Positions 12,230 through 23,632 of a stretch of 64,000 nt of DNA are shown in pieces. The notes beneath the pieces were generated by a model. It did no database searches. It worked only from the letters and a program-made list of their open reading frames with translations, and was not told the DNA's origin. Where the stretch lies: contig VWZF01006053.1 in assembly GCA_013396755.1 (NCBI GenBank), forward strand, positions 1 through 64,000. The letters are read 5' to 3'. The position numbers and the translations under genes are program-made. The first letter of the stretch is position 1, and each line of letters begins with the position of its first letter. The DNA comes from Sclerurus mexicanus (Eukaryota > Chordata > Aves > Passeriformes > Furnariidae).

Positions 12230-12560
12230 ACGCTTGCTGGTCAGGGCTCCATCAGGACGGCGTGCGGGAAAGCGCAGTCTTCACAGGCTTAAAACAAATA
12301 GAGAAAATAAATATCCCTGCCGGCTCCAGGCCGCTCGGGGGGACGCCGGCTCGCCGCGGAACACGCGCTTGCCAGGCCACGCGTGGAGGGGGCCGAGGAG
12401 CACGGAGCAGCAGGTGCAGCAAATGCTCCGGGGTGCAGCAATGCAGCAACACCGAGCTCTCCCTGCAGGAACGTGCGGCTTCGTCCGGGAAAAACGGACA
12501 CTGGAAGCCGCTCCCGAGCGCCCGGTGATGCCGGTGAGGCTTCCCTGGCAGCGGGAGGGG
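12230..12560. other. CpG-rich patch in last intron
   Basis: GC-rich, with frequent CpG (ggacgccggctcgccgcgg, cacgcgcttgccaggccacg). Several overlapping open frames on both strands follow from the low stop-codon density. No coding signal. Confidence 0.45.
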
Positions 12561-13840
12561 AGACTGGGGAAGGGCATCCCCTGACCCAGCTCTGCAGAGC
12601 CCCGTTGGACACGTGGCACCCGTTTCCATCTCACCCAGCACGTGTCAGAACCCTCTCAGAACTCCAGCCCGGGTCAGCACTAACTCGGTGTGAAACACCA
12701 CCAACCCACAGCGTTCCTCGTGGATCGGGTGGGATGTTTCCTGCCTTCCCCCGCTGCAGGTGTCCCGTTCAAAGGAAAGCCTGGCTGGCAGCTCACCTCT
12801 AGGTGCCAGAAGGAGCACAAGGCCTTAACAATTCCCAAAACTTCCCACTTGGCTGTCCAACAGTCACCATCCCAGTCGCTTCTCCCACTGCTACTGAGGT
12901 GCCCATGCTATTTACAGCTCTGGTCATTAACTAAGGGGAGGTTCTTGCCCGTTCACGGGTTTAGTGGGAAGACAAGTCAAACCTCCAACAGGACAAACAC
13001 CAGTGTCAGCTCTGGAGCTGAACCAGCTTCCAGGACCCCTGGAAAGTGCTGAGTAACCCAAACAACCCCGAGCTGACCCCGTGTCCCTCTCCAGTGCCCT
13101 CGGCATGTGTGAGACTTCATCACCCGAGCCCCGCCTGCAGCAGAGGAGGCTTTCACATCTAGAGCTCCTGCCTCCAAGGACGAGCCACACTAAACGCTGC
13201 TCTAATTATCTGCGCTCGCTCTCCACACGGCCAGGAATAGCAGCGAGGAATCCTCAGGCCAATACTCTCACTGCAGACCCCAGACATGGGCAACTCACGG
13301 GCACACAGGGTGCCAGAGCGGGCAACGAACCCGAAGGCTGAACACACGGAGACACGGAGCATCCCTGGGGGTGAAAGGACCCTGCAAGGCACCAGTGAAG
13401 TGTGATCTGGCCGTTCCAGCCCTTGGTTTTCTTTTGTAATTTTTGGATGGCTTTTTTTTACCCTCTAAAGCAAAGTGTGAGCACCCGAAATGCTTGAAAC
13501 AGCAGGACTGGGAGGCTCAGCGTGTCTAGAAAGTGTGTCCCCGGAGACCCAAAGCTGCGGCGAGGTCAGCTGAAGCCTCCCTGCCTCCCTCAGGCAGCAG
13601 CTGCAGCGATGGGGTTGGTTTAACCCCAAAAGAGCAGCTTTTCCAGGCACCTGCAGGGCTGTGTTTGATCCGGGAGCGAGTGTTTCCTGGCCCACTTCTC
13701 TCTCCTGGCTCCTGTCCCCGGAGCAGTGCCTATCGAGGGCAAGGACTGCCTCTGCCTGTGCTGGGGGAGCCTCGAGCACCCCCAGAGCCTGTGCCCAGCC
13801 TGCTGCTGCACTGAAGTCCCCACGGCACGGCCCAAAGCCA

Positions 13841-13982
13841 GGAATCACGGATTCATGGAATGGTCTGGGCCGGAGGGACCTTAAAAGCCATGCAGTGCCA
13901 CTCCCTGCCATGAGCAGGGACACCTCCCACCAGCCCAGGCTGCTCCAAGCTCAGTCAACCTGGCCTTGGCCACTTCCAGCAC
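13841..13982 (-). repeat. CR1 LINE 3' fragment
   Basis: Antisense CR1: atggaatggtctgggccgg, agggaccttaaaagcc, then gggacacctcccaccagccc and ccttggccacttccagc. Confidence 0.9.
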
Positions 13983-14159
13983 CGACTGGTGGTGTTCTCT
14001 GGAGATGATGCAGGAACAAGAACACATCCATAAGGAATGTCAAGTGCCATCAGTGTCCCTGGAGCTCCTGCTGCCCCTCCCTCCTCACAGCAAGAGCAGA
14101 GCCCAGCCTGCCAAACAGCTCCACACAGAACGTCAGCGAGTGTGGGATTTTGTTTGTTG

Positions 14160-14650
14160 GCCTCCCTAACATACACTGTAATTAAAATGTTGATTACTAA
14201 ACAGTTTAAATATATGACAGACAATGCAGTTAAAGCCTACAGTTAGGTCAATATGTGATTTAGATTTGCCATTTAAAAACCTCTCATTTAAATTTTGCAT
14301 ACATTAATCACTACCATACTTCAATGTTCTGATATCCACCTGACTACACTATTAAAATAAAACTTGCTGCCCCAGGGAAATCCTACTTATTCTTAATTGT
14401 TTCGAGGCTTTGATGGGCTTTTAATCTAAGATTAATTTATGCAATTTTAAATAACTCTTCTTATGATTAATAAGCTTGAAAATTAAAAGGAGTCTAAAGC
14501 AATTATAATGAGCATTTGGTCATAACCTCATTAGGAGAAGGAGTGAAGGATACAGCTCTGGAATTCTTACAAGACTACAATTTAAGGTTACTTTCAGAGG
14601 AGTCAAACATAGTTCTGGAAATTGCAAAGGCAGATTAGCCTAGGTCAGCC
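14160..14650. promoter_or_regulatory. Candidate conserved non-coding block, TAAT-rich
   Basis: About 490 bp that is strongly AT-rich without being simple repeat. It has many TAAT/ATTA cores: ctgtaattaaaatgttg, ctaagattaatttatgc, gattaataagcttgaaaatt and caattataatgagcatttgg. Open frames are absent over most of it. This is the typical look of vertebrate developmental enhancers; conservation itself cannot be seen from one genome. Confidence 0.4.
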
Positions 14651-15157
14651 TTAGAACTATGGCTACCTAGATTAGCACAGTAATGATTTCATCCCTCTGA
14701 TGAGAGGCAAGACGGTGAGAGGATGACACAAAACATATCAAACCAAGATAAATGGATAGCACAACTAAGCACCGAAGCCTTGGAATTCTGTCTGTGATGA
14801 GAATGAAAGACGGGGGCTCTGAAAGGGCAGGGGATTCACACCAGAAAGGCACACCCGACCTGACCTCTAAAGCTGAGCGAGATGCACCTGCAGAGGTGTC
14901 CTCGGATCACCAAAGCACAGGAGTGGTCCTCCCCAGGAATTAAAAGCTGATACAGCAAAAAATGAACAGCTGGTACAGTATTTCCTTCAAACAGGGACTA
15001 AATGCTCAGGCAAGAAAACAGTTGTTTTCTCCGAGTTTTGAAACCCTGGTTTCTCCTGACAGGGAAAAAATAATTGCAAAGCAAATTACTAAGCTGAAGT
15101 AAAGTGAAAGAGCCTCCTAAATGCTTTTCACCCAAACCTCGGAATAGAAGCTGCTGT

Positions 15158-15158
<1 letters not shown>

Positions 15159-15188
<30 letters not shown>
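15159..15188. repeat. (CA)n microsatellite, about 15 units
   Basis: Uninterrupted CA dinucleotides. The VCVCVC/THTHTH stretches in the open frames here come from it. Confidence 0.98.
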
Positions 15189-15190
<2 letters not shown>

Positions 15191-15333
15191 ATAACAACTA
15201 ACAGAAGCAGAAAAAACAGTGCAGAAAATGATGTGGCTGGAAGCAAAAAGGGAGAAGGAAAGAGCCCGTACTTGGGCAGTGCTTTTGTGAGGAAGTTTCT
15301 GCAAAAGAACAACTTGGTTTAGAAGTATCTGCA

Positions 15334-15507
15334 GATCATCCTGCATCCCATGGCACACATGGGATCATCCTGCATCCCACGGCACACACGGGATCATCCT
15401 GAGTTCCACGGCACACACGGGATCATCCTGCATCCCATGGCACACGTGGGATCATCCTGCATCCCATGGCACACATGGGATCACCCTGCATTCCACGGCA
15501 CACGTGC
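15334..15507. repeat. 29-bp tandem repeat, six copies
   Basis: GATCATCCTGCATCCC-type units start at 15334, 15363, 15392, 15421, 15450 and 15479, an exact 29-bp period. Each unit contains the arms CCCATGG/CCCACGG and CATGGG/CACGGG around ggcacac, so units can form short hairpins. Because 29 is not a multiple of three, the HGTHGIIL-like open frame across it shifts each unit and is not a protein repeat. Confidence 0.97.
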
Positions 15508-16009
15508 CAAACAACATCCTCGTGTGTGCCAGGTTTTGGAAGGGACTAAAACATCATGGAAAAGGCAGGAGGAAGGTGCTGCCCAATCCCCTCGGCTGCG
15601 GAGCGGAGCGAGCTGAGGTAGGGCCGGCACTGAGCCCTGCTGCAAACACACAGAAGGCACAATATATCACCACGAGCTGGCTTGGGGAAAAAATATAAAT
15701 TCCTTTGGATCTCTCCCGAGATCACTGAACAAACCACCGAGGCCACGAGCACCCTTCCTGTTCCCGTGTGTCAGTGGGAGCCTCTCCCCGGTGGGAGCCT
15801 CTGCCCGGTCCCAGCCCAGTGCTCAGCCCAGCTGTTCCCACTCCATCTGAGCGGGCAGATGCACATTCCCGGGGCAGTGAACCTTCCCTCGCCGTGCCCT
15901 GGAATTCCAGCCCGGACAAGCCGAGGTGCCGCGGGTGGGAGCGCCAGCAGCCGGCTCCGGAGGGGAGGCTGCGCCTTCGAGCGCGCGGCAGAGGGGAAAA
16001 AAAAAAAAA

Positions 16010-16460
16010 ATCACGTTTAATTTAAAAATTAGAAAGTGGAGCAGGCTGTGAGCGCAGAGGTTGATTGAAACAAAATTTAAATTCCTGTCAAGCCCATTTA
16101 AACACAGGGGCCCTTCATAGGCAATTAGCTGCTCCCTGTGAAGGCTGAGCGAGCCCGGGACCGGCCACGGCGAGGAGCCGAGAAAAATTAACTCAAACCA
16201 GGCGCTATGAAATATTCAACCTCCCACTTTAGCGCGGGGGCTCGCAAGTGTAAACGAGACAAAAATCGATTCCTCGGTGCCCTCCAATCAATCCCCCAAA
16301 ATGGCGAGGGCATCTGTTTCTGCTCAATTTTGTTTACTCTGGCAGATTTGCCTTAATTGCGGCTGTTTATCTCCCGTCGTCCCCGGGGCCCTAATCTCCC
16401 GATTACTAATACTTAACACTCATTTCACATCTCCAGCTACTTCTAATCCTCAACAGGTTT
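16010..16460. promoter_or_regulatory. Candidate conserved block flanking the orphan CpG island (left)
   Basis: Unique AT-rich sequence with tttaatttaaaaattagaaa, gaggttgattgaaacaaaat, ccctaatctcccgattactaa and tacttaacactcatttcac. No repeats. It runs straight into the CpG island at 16460. Confidence 0.4.
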
Positions 16461-16830
16461 CGGGGAGCTCTTCAAACGAGCGCGAGCGGGGCCACGGAGC
16501 TCTTTGTGAAGGCGCGTCCCGCGGTGGCCACCAGCTGGTCCCGGTCGGCCACCAGGGACGGCGGCAACAAAGGTGCCAAAAGGCTCTTTCACGGGCGCGG
16601 CGGCGGCTCCGAAGGGAATTCCCGGCGAGGAGAGGGCTCGGACGGCGAGGGAAACAAAGCCCCCGCGTCGGGAGAAGGGGGCTCTACCGGGCCGGCCAAA
16701 GAAAGTTGCCGTCGCGATGGAGCGCCGTCAATCACCGGGAAAATCCAATTAAGAGCTCCGGCGGCGCGGCCCTCGCGCGGAGACGAACGCGCCCCGTTCG
16801 CATCGCGGGGGCTTTGTCAACGGCACAAAT
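16460..16830. promoter_or_regulatory. Orphan intragenic CpG island
   Basis: About 370 bp very dense in CpG (gcgcgtcccgcggtgg, cacgggcgcggcggcgg, gtcgcgatggagcgccg, cgcgcggagacgaacgcgcc). It lies deep in the last MAP2K5 intron, at least 6.7 kb from any exon, and is flanked both sides by AT-rich repeat-free sequence. It includes ccaccagggacggcgg (16550-16565), a partial match to a CTCF core. The open frames across it lack stops because of base composition. It could be an enhancer-associated island, an unannotated transcript start or a Polycomb target. Confidence 0.55.
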
Positions 16831-17540
16831 GAGAAAGTGGTATTAATTGATTTTTTACTACTCCGGGCCCTGATCCTCCAGCTGAATTTCTGGGGCTGGA
16901 AGAATCGGGCGGCACAAATCCGATTAAGGGGTTGGAGGCATAACGCACACGGGGCGCTAAGAAGCCGTATCTCTATCTCCTGCTTTATACTCCGCTTATT
17001 CACGGGCAATTATTACTCTTATTTAATACTGCGGGAGCGTCCTGAGGTGCTAATCGGACTAGGGACACACAAGCACCAGCCATTTAATCCACGCGGAGTG
17101 TCTGAACGCACTTGAAATACCAACTCCGCCACACAAATACAAATCCCACCCAGGTTTCAACAGTTGCCTGTCCGAGCGAATTCCTCGACGAATTCGGAGT
17201 GAATGGAGAGGACAAATATGCCGGGAGTTAAAGATGTGGCTCTGGTTTTGGAGCTGCTAGCGGGTTTATTTTTATAGACTTTTAAAAATAAATACATAGA
17301 CAGCCGACATAAAAATATCAACACGGCAAACGCGCAACTCCTGCACGCAGAGGAATCGAAACATTTGCAGTTCTGCTGCAAAAATGAGTGAGATGTAAAT
17401 ATTTGTCCCCGTGCCTGGAGAAGTAGGGAACGACCACAAGTGCCAAATGAAACATTTGCTCAAATTAAACTGCAAAGCCCAGGAGACTCGAGGAACCAAA
17501 AATATTAACTCTATCGCTCTAAGCTGTTGCCAATTTGTTT
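16830..17540. promoter_or_regulatory. Candidate conserved block flanking the orphan CpG island (right)
   Basis: AT-rich unique sequence: gaaagtggtattaattgatt, cgattaaggggttggaggc, gggcaattattactcttatt, ggtttatttttatagactttt and atgaaacatttgctcaaatt. No CR1. Long stretches are non-repetitive with balanced TAAT cores. Confidence 0.4.
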
Positions 17541-18180
17541 TTGTCCAATTTCCTCAGATTTTCGACACTTCCTCGAGCCAACTCGAGTTGTTCCTTTTCA
17601 CACCGCACTCCGAATTGTGCAGCTTCAGGGCACGTTGGCAAGTCAGATGTTCCCGTCTGCTGTCAGAAGGCAGAGATCCCACGAGCCAGGGCTGTGCGGA
17701 GGGCAGGGAATGAAGACGACACCTCCAAGCCCCACCGCTCCCCCTGAACCAGCATGGTCTTCTGTAACTGCTGCCTTTAGGGACACCGAGAGGACGGATT
17801 TCTCTACTCCAAGAGCCGATCTCTCGAGGGATGAAGAACTCACACCCCTGAGGACAGAGATGGGATTTTCCCCCTTTTTTTGAAAGATGAAGGGGAAAAG
17901 ATCCCTGAGCCAGCCCGGCTTAGTGGGGCACAGCTTGAGCAGCGCTGCCACCCGAAAGAATAAATGTATTTTCCTCCTAAGCTCCCTTGAAAAAGGAAAA
18001 TAATGAACACCCAGGGACAGGAGGATCCTGAGCCGCGGGATGAAATGCAGCACGAAGGAAGTCAATATAAATGTTGACATTGCCTCCAGTGTAGCCAGGA
18101 TCTGATCCAGAACTCCTTGGCCACTGGATGTCTGAATTGATAGACTGAAGATTCAGCTGAGTATTTATCATCTCTATTTA

Positions 18181-18224
18181 ATGCTTGAACTCGATGATCT
18201 TTCCCAACCTGAACGATTCTATAT
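18181..18224 (+). repeat. CR1-like 3' end scrap
   Basis: Matches the CR1 terminal phrase 'ggactcgatgatctttccaacctgaatgattctat' with changes (cgatgatctttcccaacc). The upstream limit is unclear. Confidence 0.55.
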
Positions 18225-19739
18225 TTACAACAGCTAAAACTTGGCTCTGTGCCTTTTTCCTTGGGAGATCAGGAGAGAGCCCTTTCCTTCACATCTGGCA
18301 CGTGTTTGGTGTCTGTCAGAATTTCTCCTTGTCACGGAGTGAATAACTGGGAAGGTTGTGACAGAGGAGAGCCTCGGTGTTTGCAAACAGAGCGATCCAT
18401 CACGGGTCCAGGCACGGACACTTCTATACCGGACAAATGACCCCTGAGAGATCCTGCAGGAAAAGAAAAGTAGCCAAAGAGGGAACGTTCTCGGCTCACC
18501 GGGATCCAGCAATGATGCCTAAACATCTGGATAGGTGCAGACACAAACACTTCTCTGTAAAGATGATTTCACCCCATTTCCAGGGTGTGTTTGTGGAAAG
18601 CGAAGTGCAACAGCCCTTTGGTCTGTCCCCAAAGTTACCAAACACCATCACACCCTGAGCAGCCATCTGAGCTCCTCAGCGATGCCACTGCTGGGGGAGA
18701 TCCCTTCTACTGACAAACCCAAGCACCAGCATTTTATTGGCTTTATGCTGAAGGTTTGTATGAAAATCCAGGCAGGATTATGCTGATCCTCTGCTTGTTT
18801 GTTTAAACCATAGAAGTAGTTCCTGAGAGCTAAACCCAAGGGTTTAACACAGCGAACTGCAAACATTTTTAGCTCTGCCTGGTAAGAAGGGCTACTGTCC
18901 AGACCCTCTAGAATACAATTAAAATACAGCTACTTAAAATACAGCAACTTGAAAGCTTCGCATTTTTGATTTCCTGTACTTGTTTGAGGTGGGGGAACTG
19001 GCAGCCAGAACCCATTTTTGAGAGTCTGTAACATCCTGACACGTATCTCAACACATTTAAATACACAAACAAACTATTTATGTGAAAAAAACTCCCATTA
19101 TAGCTACTAAGATCAGAGTGCCTGGTCTAAAGCCTTGCCCGCAGTGGAGAGAGGGATTGCTGGATGCACAGGAATAGGGAATTTCAAAACTGCATTGGGC
19201 ATGAAGAGAATAATTCCAAACAAGAGCACGTTTTCCAGCAGGTTCGCACACAGATGATGTACAATCACACAACCTTCTAAACAAACCCAACACCGCCATA
19301 AAAAGCACCGGTAATGCAGATTTCAGAGAAGAGACAAGCTCGTGGTTGTGTTCAAAACCGGGGGACTTGAACAAAAATCATCCCATCTGCGCAAAAGGAA
19401 TCAAGTGCAGGGGGTGACTGCACCCTTGGCCTCTCCCAGCCCAACCTTAGCCTTGGCAAATCCAAGCAGCATCCCAAAGGCCGTACTTCCGTGCCTCCGT
19501 GGCAAAGCAGGACGGAATCACTGCCCCAGCCTGACTTTTGGTATTTCCAACCCGCTGTCTCGACGTAAAAGCTGTCACTTCGATATCCAGACGCAGCCCA
19601 GCTCGGTTGAGCGCTGCCCTGACCAAAAGAGCCTCCCCGGGAGCCTGGCCCAGTGCTGGGAAGCACACGGAACGTGCAGAGGGAAAGGCCAAGCTTCCAG
19701 CTAAAGCAGAGATTTGAAACAATTACCAAAGCAGGGCAG

Positions 19740-20110
19740 CGATCTCATAAAGGCAATTTCTGCGCTAGCTTGTTTGCTGCAACTCTCTTTGCCTCCGAAC
19801 AGCTAGAACAGATAATAACTATTAGTAAATCAAACTCCTGCAATATCCAGCTGTGCCTCCCACATTTACATACAGATAGAATGGGTATATGTTTTTAATA
19901 TGTATGGGAGCCGTACTTTTACCACAGCTGAAGTGCACGCTACAAAGGAGGAGGAGAATGGGATGGAATCAGCATGAGATAATAAAGTGGCCTAGATAAA
20001 GTATTAGCCAGCGATTGATCTCAAACAGGGGATGTTGCTTCTCTCTGACCTGATTACTTACTATGCATAGATTCCATTAAATAGAGCTTAGGATGGAAAG
20101 CTTCGGGAAC
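19740..20110. promoter_or_regulatory. Candidate conserved non-coding block
   Basis: Contains gataataactattagtaaat, gatagaatgggtatatgtt, catgagataataaagtggcc and gcgattgatctcaaacagg. It has GATA (agataa), homeodomain and TCF-like motifs in close succession and no repeat. Confidence 0.4.
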
Positions 20111-20472
20111 ACACCGTAAATACGGGCACATGGCAGCTGAAGGCTCCCCGTGCACACCCCCCACTGCCAAACACACACCTGTGTCTGCGGGCCAGGAAAC
20201 CCGGGCTCTGGACCACAAATGGACGTTCACAGGGGGAAAAAAATGCCTTTATACAGAAAAATTGTTGAGGTTTTCCCGTCGGAAGGGGAGAGGAGACGGA
20301 GGAATATGCTAAGGTGTTGTGCAGCCTTCCCCGTGCTGGTGGAGGAATATATTTAATTTAATTGACTCTATGCCCTTCTCTGAAGAGGGAACAAAGTGGA
20401 GATAAAGGAGCAGCACTTTAGAATAAGTTTAGAATAGGCTTAGAACAACTCTAAAGATTGCTCCCTTCCCTG

Positions 20473-20490
20473 AATGGAGAATTCTCCATT
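20473..20490. other. 18-bp perfect palindrome
   Basis: AATGGAGAATTCTCCATT reads the same on both strands. It lies in AT-rich unique sequence and resembles a dimer-type protein-binding site or a cruciform stem without loop. It could be chance in 64 kb, but a perfect palindrome this long is uncommon. Confidence 0.9.
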
Positions 20491-20968
20491 ACTCGGTGAA
20501 ACTCCTCTTTTCAAATCCTATGGAACAAGCCTGCTAATTTGAAATACTTTGAAACGATGAACTGATCATGTGCACACAGAGAAAGCAATGTGACAGCTTG
20601 TTTTGGGGATGGCAATATGCAGAAAGGCCAGGGAGCGAGTAAATAAATAATAAAATACACAAATACAGGGACCCAACCTATGCCAGCTGTTACGGGAGTT
20701 TGGTGTTCACCTGCACAGGGATTCCTTCACACAGGAACTTCAAACAGCCTCGGCTTTGGCCCTATTTCCTGACAAAACTGTGACTTTTGTGAGAACAGAT
20801 CTTCTGTGCCAGAGAGGGCAGATCCATGCCCATGTGCCCCGTGACACCGGTCTGGCACTCCAGGTATTGTTGGGCGGCTCCTCAAAATGCATTTACCGAT
20901 TCCCTGATCATCAGGAGAGCAGGCACTGATGTTCTGCTGCCTTCACTCTGCTTTCAGGCTTTAATTAT

Positions 20969-20988
20969 AAATACACACACACACACAC
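20969..20988. repeat. Short (CA)n microsatellite
   Basis: About nine CA units in an otherwise unique stretch. Confidence 0.9.
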
Positions 20989-21360
20989 AGAGTGACTTCC
21001 AGGACCGTCGGTGTCCGTAGGGGAGGGAGCTGCTCCCCTGGTTTGGCTGGAGCCAGCGATGGTTATGTGTTCTACACCTTTCACCCTTGATACTACACGG
21101 CTTTTAAATTAAAAAAAAGTCCCCAAACTCCGTGTCCAGGGAGAAGTCCTGCCCTAATTGAAGTCAATGATAAGCTGACCTTGAAGATCCAGGATTTCCC
21201 TGCACCGCTCCATCCACTCCAGCATTCACATCACTCTGTCCACTGCTCCTATCCATCAGAATGACACGGAGGCTTCAGGGGTGGATGGTGTGGAATTAGA
21301 AGGATACTGCGGTGAGCAGTTCTGGAATTCAGAGCATATTCGTGTGCAGGGAATGACTGG

Positions 21361-21462
21361 AGGTGGCACTCAGTGCTCTGCTCTGGTTGGCAAGGTAGGG
21401 ATTGACCACCGGCTGGACTTGGAGGCCTTTTCCAACCTAAATAACCCCGTGACATTTAAGAG
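21361..21462 (+). repeat. CR1-like 3' end fragment
   Basis: Sense copy of another avian CR1 subfamily: ggcactcagtgctctgctc, attgaccaccggctggactt and ccttttccaacctaaataa. Confidence 0.75.
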
Positions 21463-23586
21463 CTTTTCTTCCGGCCCTGTTTTCCAGCAATTAGTAACAA
21501 ATAAATGATTACTTTTTAAAGCTAATGCCTATGACCTAATTCATACACACAATACATATGTAAAGACAGGCTGTGTGTAGCTGTGCATGCAGACCCACCA
21601 TGCCAACGTATACATGCATATGAGTTTTAGCAATCCAGAAAGGACTGGCGAGGGGCAAAGACGAATGGTGTGACTGGTGAGCAGCTCCTGATGCCACAGT
21701 GAGTGTGGCACAGGGTGCTGGGAGCCCCCCAGGCTGGAGGGGGGATTCGGGCCAGGGGGATTGCACCAGCACTGCCCCTCAGATTTGGCTACTTGTTGGT
21801 GCGAGTTTCTTTATAACTGAAGAGCAAGCAGGGGTAAAACGCATTAAAGAAAACATTTTGTTTAAAAACCAGGAAAGCTTATTTTTATTTATTTTTTCTC
21901 CCCCCAGAGCTGCTGGAATTCCCGAATTATTTTACGAGACACCTCCTTAAAAGGGGCCCAGCACACTCCAGGGCACGCAGTTGTAAAGATAAATCTGTGC
22001 ACTTCCCTGGCACTGCAGGCACTCACCCTTTGGCCTCGTTTTTATGGCCCTACACCCTGGAGTGGTGTTATTGCTTCCAAACATACATATATACTTCTGG
22101 GGCGTGTGGATCTGCAGATGTTTTATTTATAAGTGGCAGGCCTCTTGCATCACCCAAACGTGCACTTCCAACCAGAGCCCATTATGAAAACCATTCCATT
22201 GTTTTAACAGCTCAGCCACCCAGCCATAGCGCGACGGCGCGCCAGGCAAATGGGGCCACGTGTCTGGAGCCTGCTCCAAGTTCTCTCAGGTGTGACTAAC
22301 TGCAAGAATTCCCCAACCACCCAAAGGTACCAAAAAAGGCAAAATGGGGCGGCGTGAGCCTCCGGCGTGAGACAGCACCCCGAAGTGGAGGGGCTCACCT
22401 GAGCGAGGTATTTCAGCAGGTACCTGACTGCAAATGCAGCTGTGGAGAAGTTAATATCCTTCAAAGGAGATTCACAGTGAAATACTTTGCTAAGCAGGAT
22501 CTGGGCTGAGGCTGGGAGTGTGAGATACCTGCCCCGGGGCCTCTGCACAGATTAGCCTTTAACTAGAGAAGAGCTGCAAGAGAAGCACTTGTTTATCCTC
22601 CGTGCGGCCCCCAGCGTGTAAGCAAGAAAGGAGAGGATGCACGAGTGTCTCTATCTTGTTCAAATCCATTACAATTATTCCTATATTACAATAATTCCCA
22701 TGCTAAAATCATTCCTGGATATTTCACCCCCAAAAACAGGATGGTTTTCCATAAGCCTCCAAGTTCCAGGAAGCAGCATATAAAGGAAAGTAAAGACATT
22801 TAAAAACGAAAGATATCTGATGTGAGTCAGAGGGGATTATGACTCTTAGCTACAATACAAACTGCTGTAAATATTTGTAGTAATTGCTTGGGATGGTGTT
22901 TTTCTAGCTGCCTAAAAACAGTCAAAACAGCACTAAATGCAGAGCCACAAGGGACCAGCTTGAGAGCAGGTAGTCTGTTATCGCCTCACTGAAAAAAAAT
23001 GACAATTACCAGCAAAAAAAGTGGTCTCTGAGCTCAGATTCCAACCCTGAGAACCCTCCCATGGACAGACCGAAGCCACAAATTAACTCAACCTTCTGCA
23101 GCCAATATAATTTCATTTTACATGACTCTAAGTGAAAACTGGCTCCTGCATTTCATTAAAATACACTATTTTGACCATACCCTCCCTTTTCCATCTTCCC
23201 ATTTTGAAAGGTGAAGGTGGCAAACTCTGACAAAGAGTGACCTACATTAAACTCTAATCCCTGGGCATACAAACTGAAAAAAAAACAAAAAAGGTGTATT
23301 AAGCACCAAAACGGTTTTGATTGAAACTTGATACGGGCTGTGAAAGTCCTGTGTGAACCCCTCCAACCACAAGTGAACAGCAAAATCCCCAATAACTTCA
23401 GTGGAATAATAATTCCCCCTTTGGTTGAGGTGCTCTCTGTAAATATGGAATTGCTGCACAGGCCACGAAGAGTTTACAGTGAAATTTGTACATACTGAGA
23501 AATGCAGGAAATAATGGCTACACTTTTATTATATTTACGAATAAAAAGTAACCAGACACAGATATATAAACTGAGTTTTTGCTTAC

Positions 23587-23632
23587 CATTAAATCTTCAG
23601 GTGCTGGTCTTTCCTTTGGTTGCTTCTTCATG
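23587..23632 (-). CDS. MAP2K5: MAP2K5 46-nt exon (C-MKKQPKERPAPEDLM)
   Basis: The leading C completes the Cys codon begun in the 62-nt exon, followed by MKKQPKERPAPEDLM. The Arg of KERPAPEDL is the invariant subdomain XI arginine that pairs with the APE glutamate. The acceptor is ttatgacgcag (pyrimidine-poor) and the donor ATG|gtaagc. Differences from the mammalian sequence as remembered are conservative: Lys for Arg after Met, and Asp for Glu in PEDLM. This is the only exon pair of the seven with a split codon, so neither it nor the preceding exon can be skipped alone without a frameshift. Confidence 0.97.

Larger units (their letters stand above)
5522..23586 (-). other. MAP2K5: MAP2K5 last intron (18 kb)
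   Basis: The left part (5.5-14.0 kb) has several CR1 fragments and mixed unique sequence. Short AT-rich unique stretches that look constrained occur at 10930-11280 and 12055-12225, and a CpG-rich patch at 12230-12560. From 14.0 to 18.2 kb I see no CR1; this part holds the AT-rich block 14160-14650, the 29-bp tandem repeat, a CA repeat and the orphan CpG island. From 18.9 to 20.7 kb there is further AT-rich unique sequence with an 18-bp perfect palindrome. No host gene or RNA gene is evident. Confidence 0.9.

Noticed and set aside
15350..15616. Histidine/proline-rich repeat protein
   Set aside because: It is the 29-bp tandem repeat translated; the period is not a multiple of three, so the peptide units are not in register.
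16277..16846. 189-codon plus-strand frame rich in Arg and Gly
   Set aside because: Coincides with the CpG island; stop codons are scarce in such sequence. Overlapping frames are equally open.
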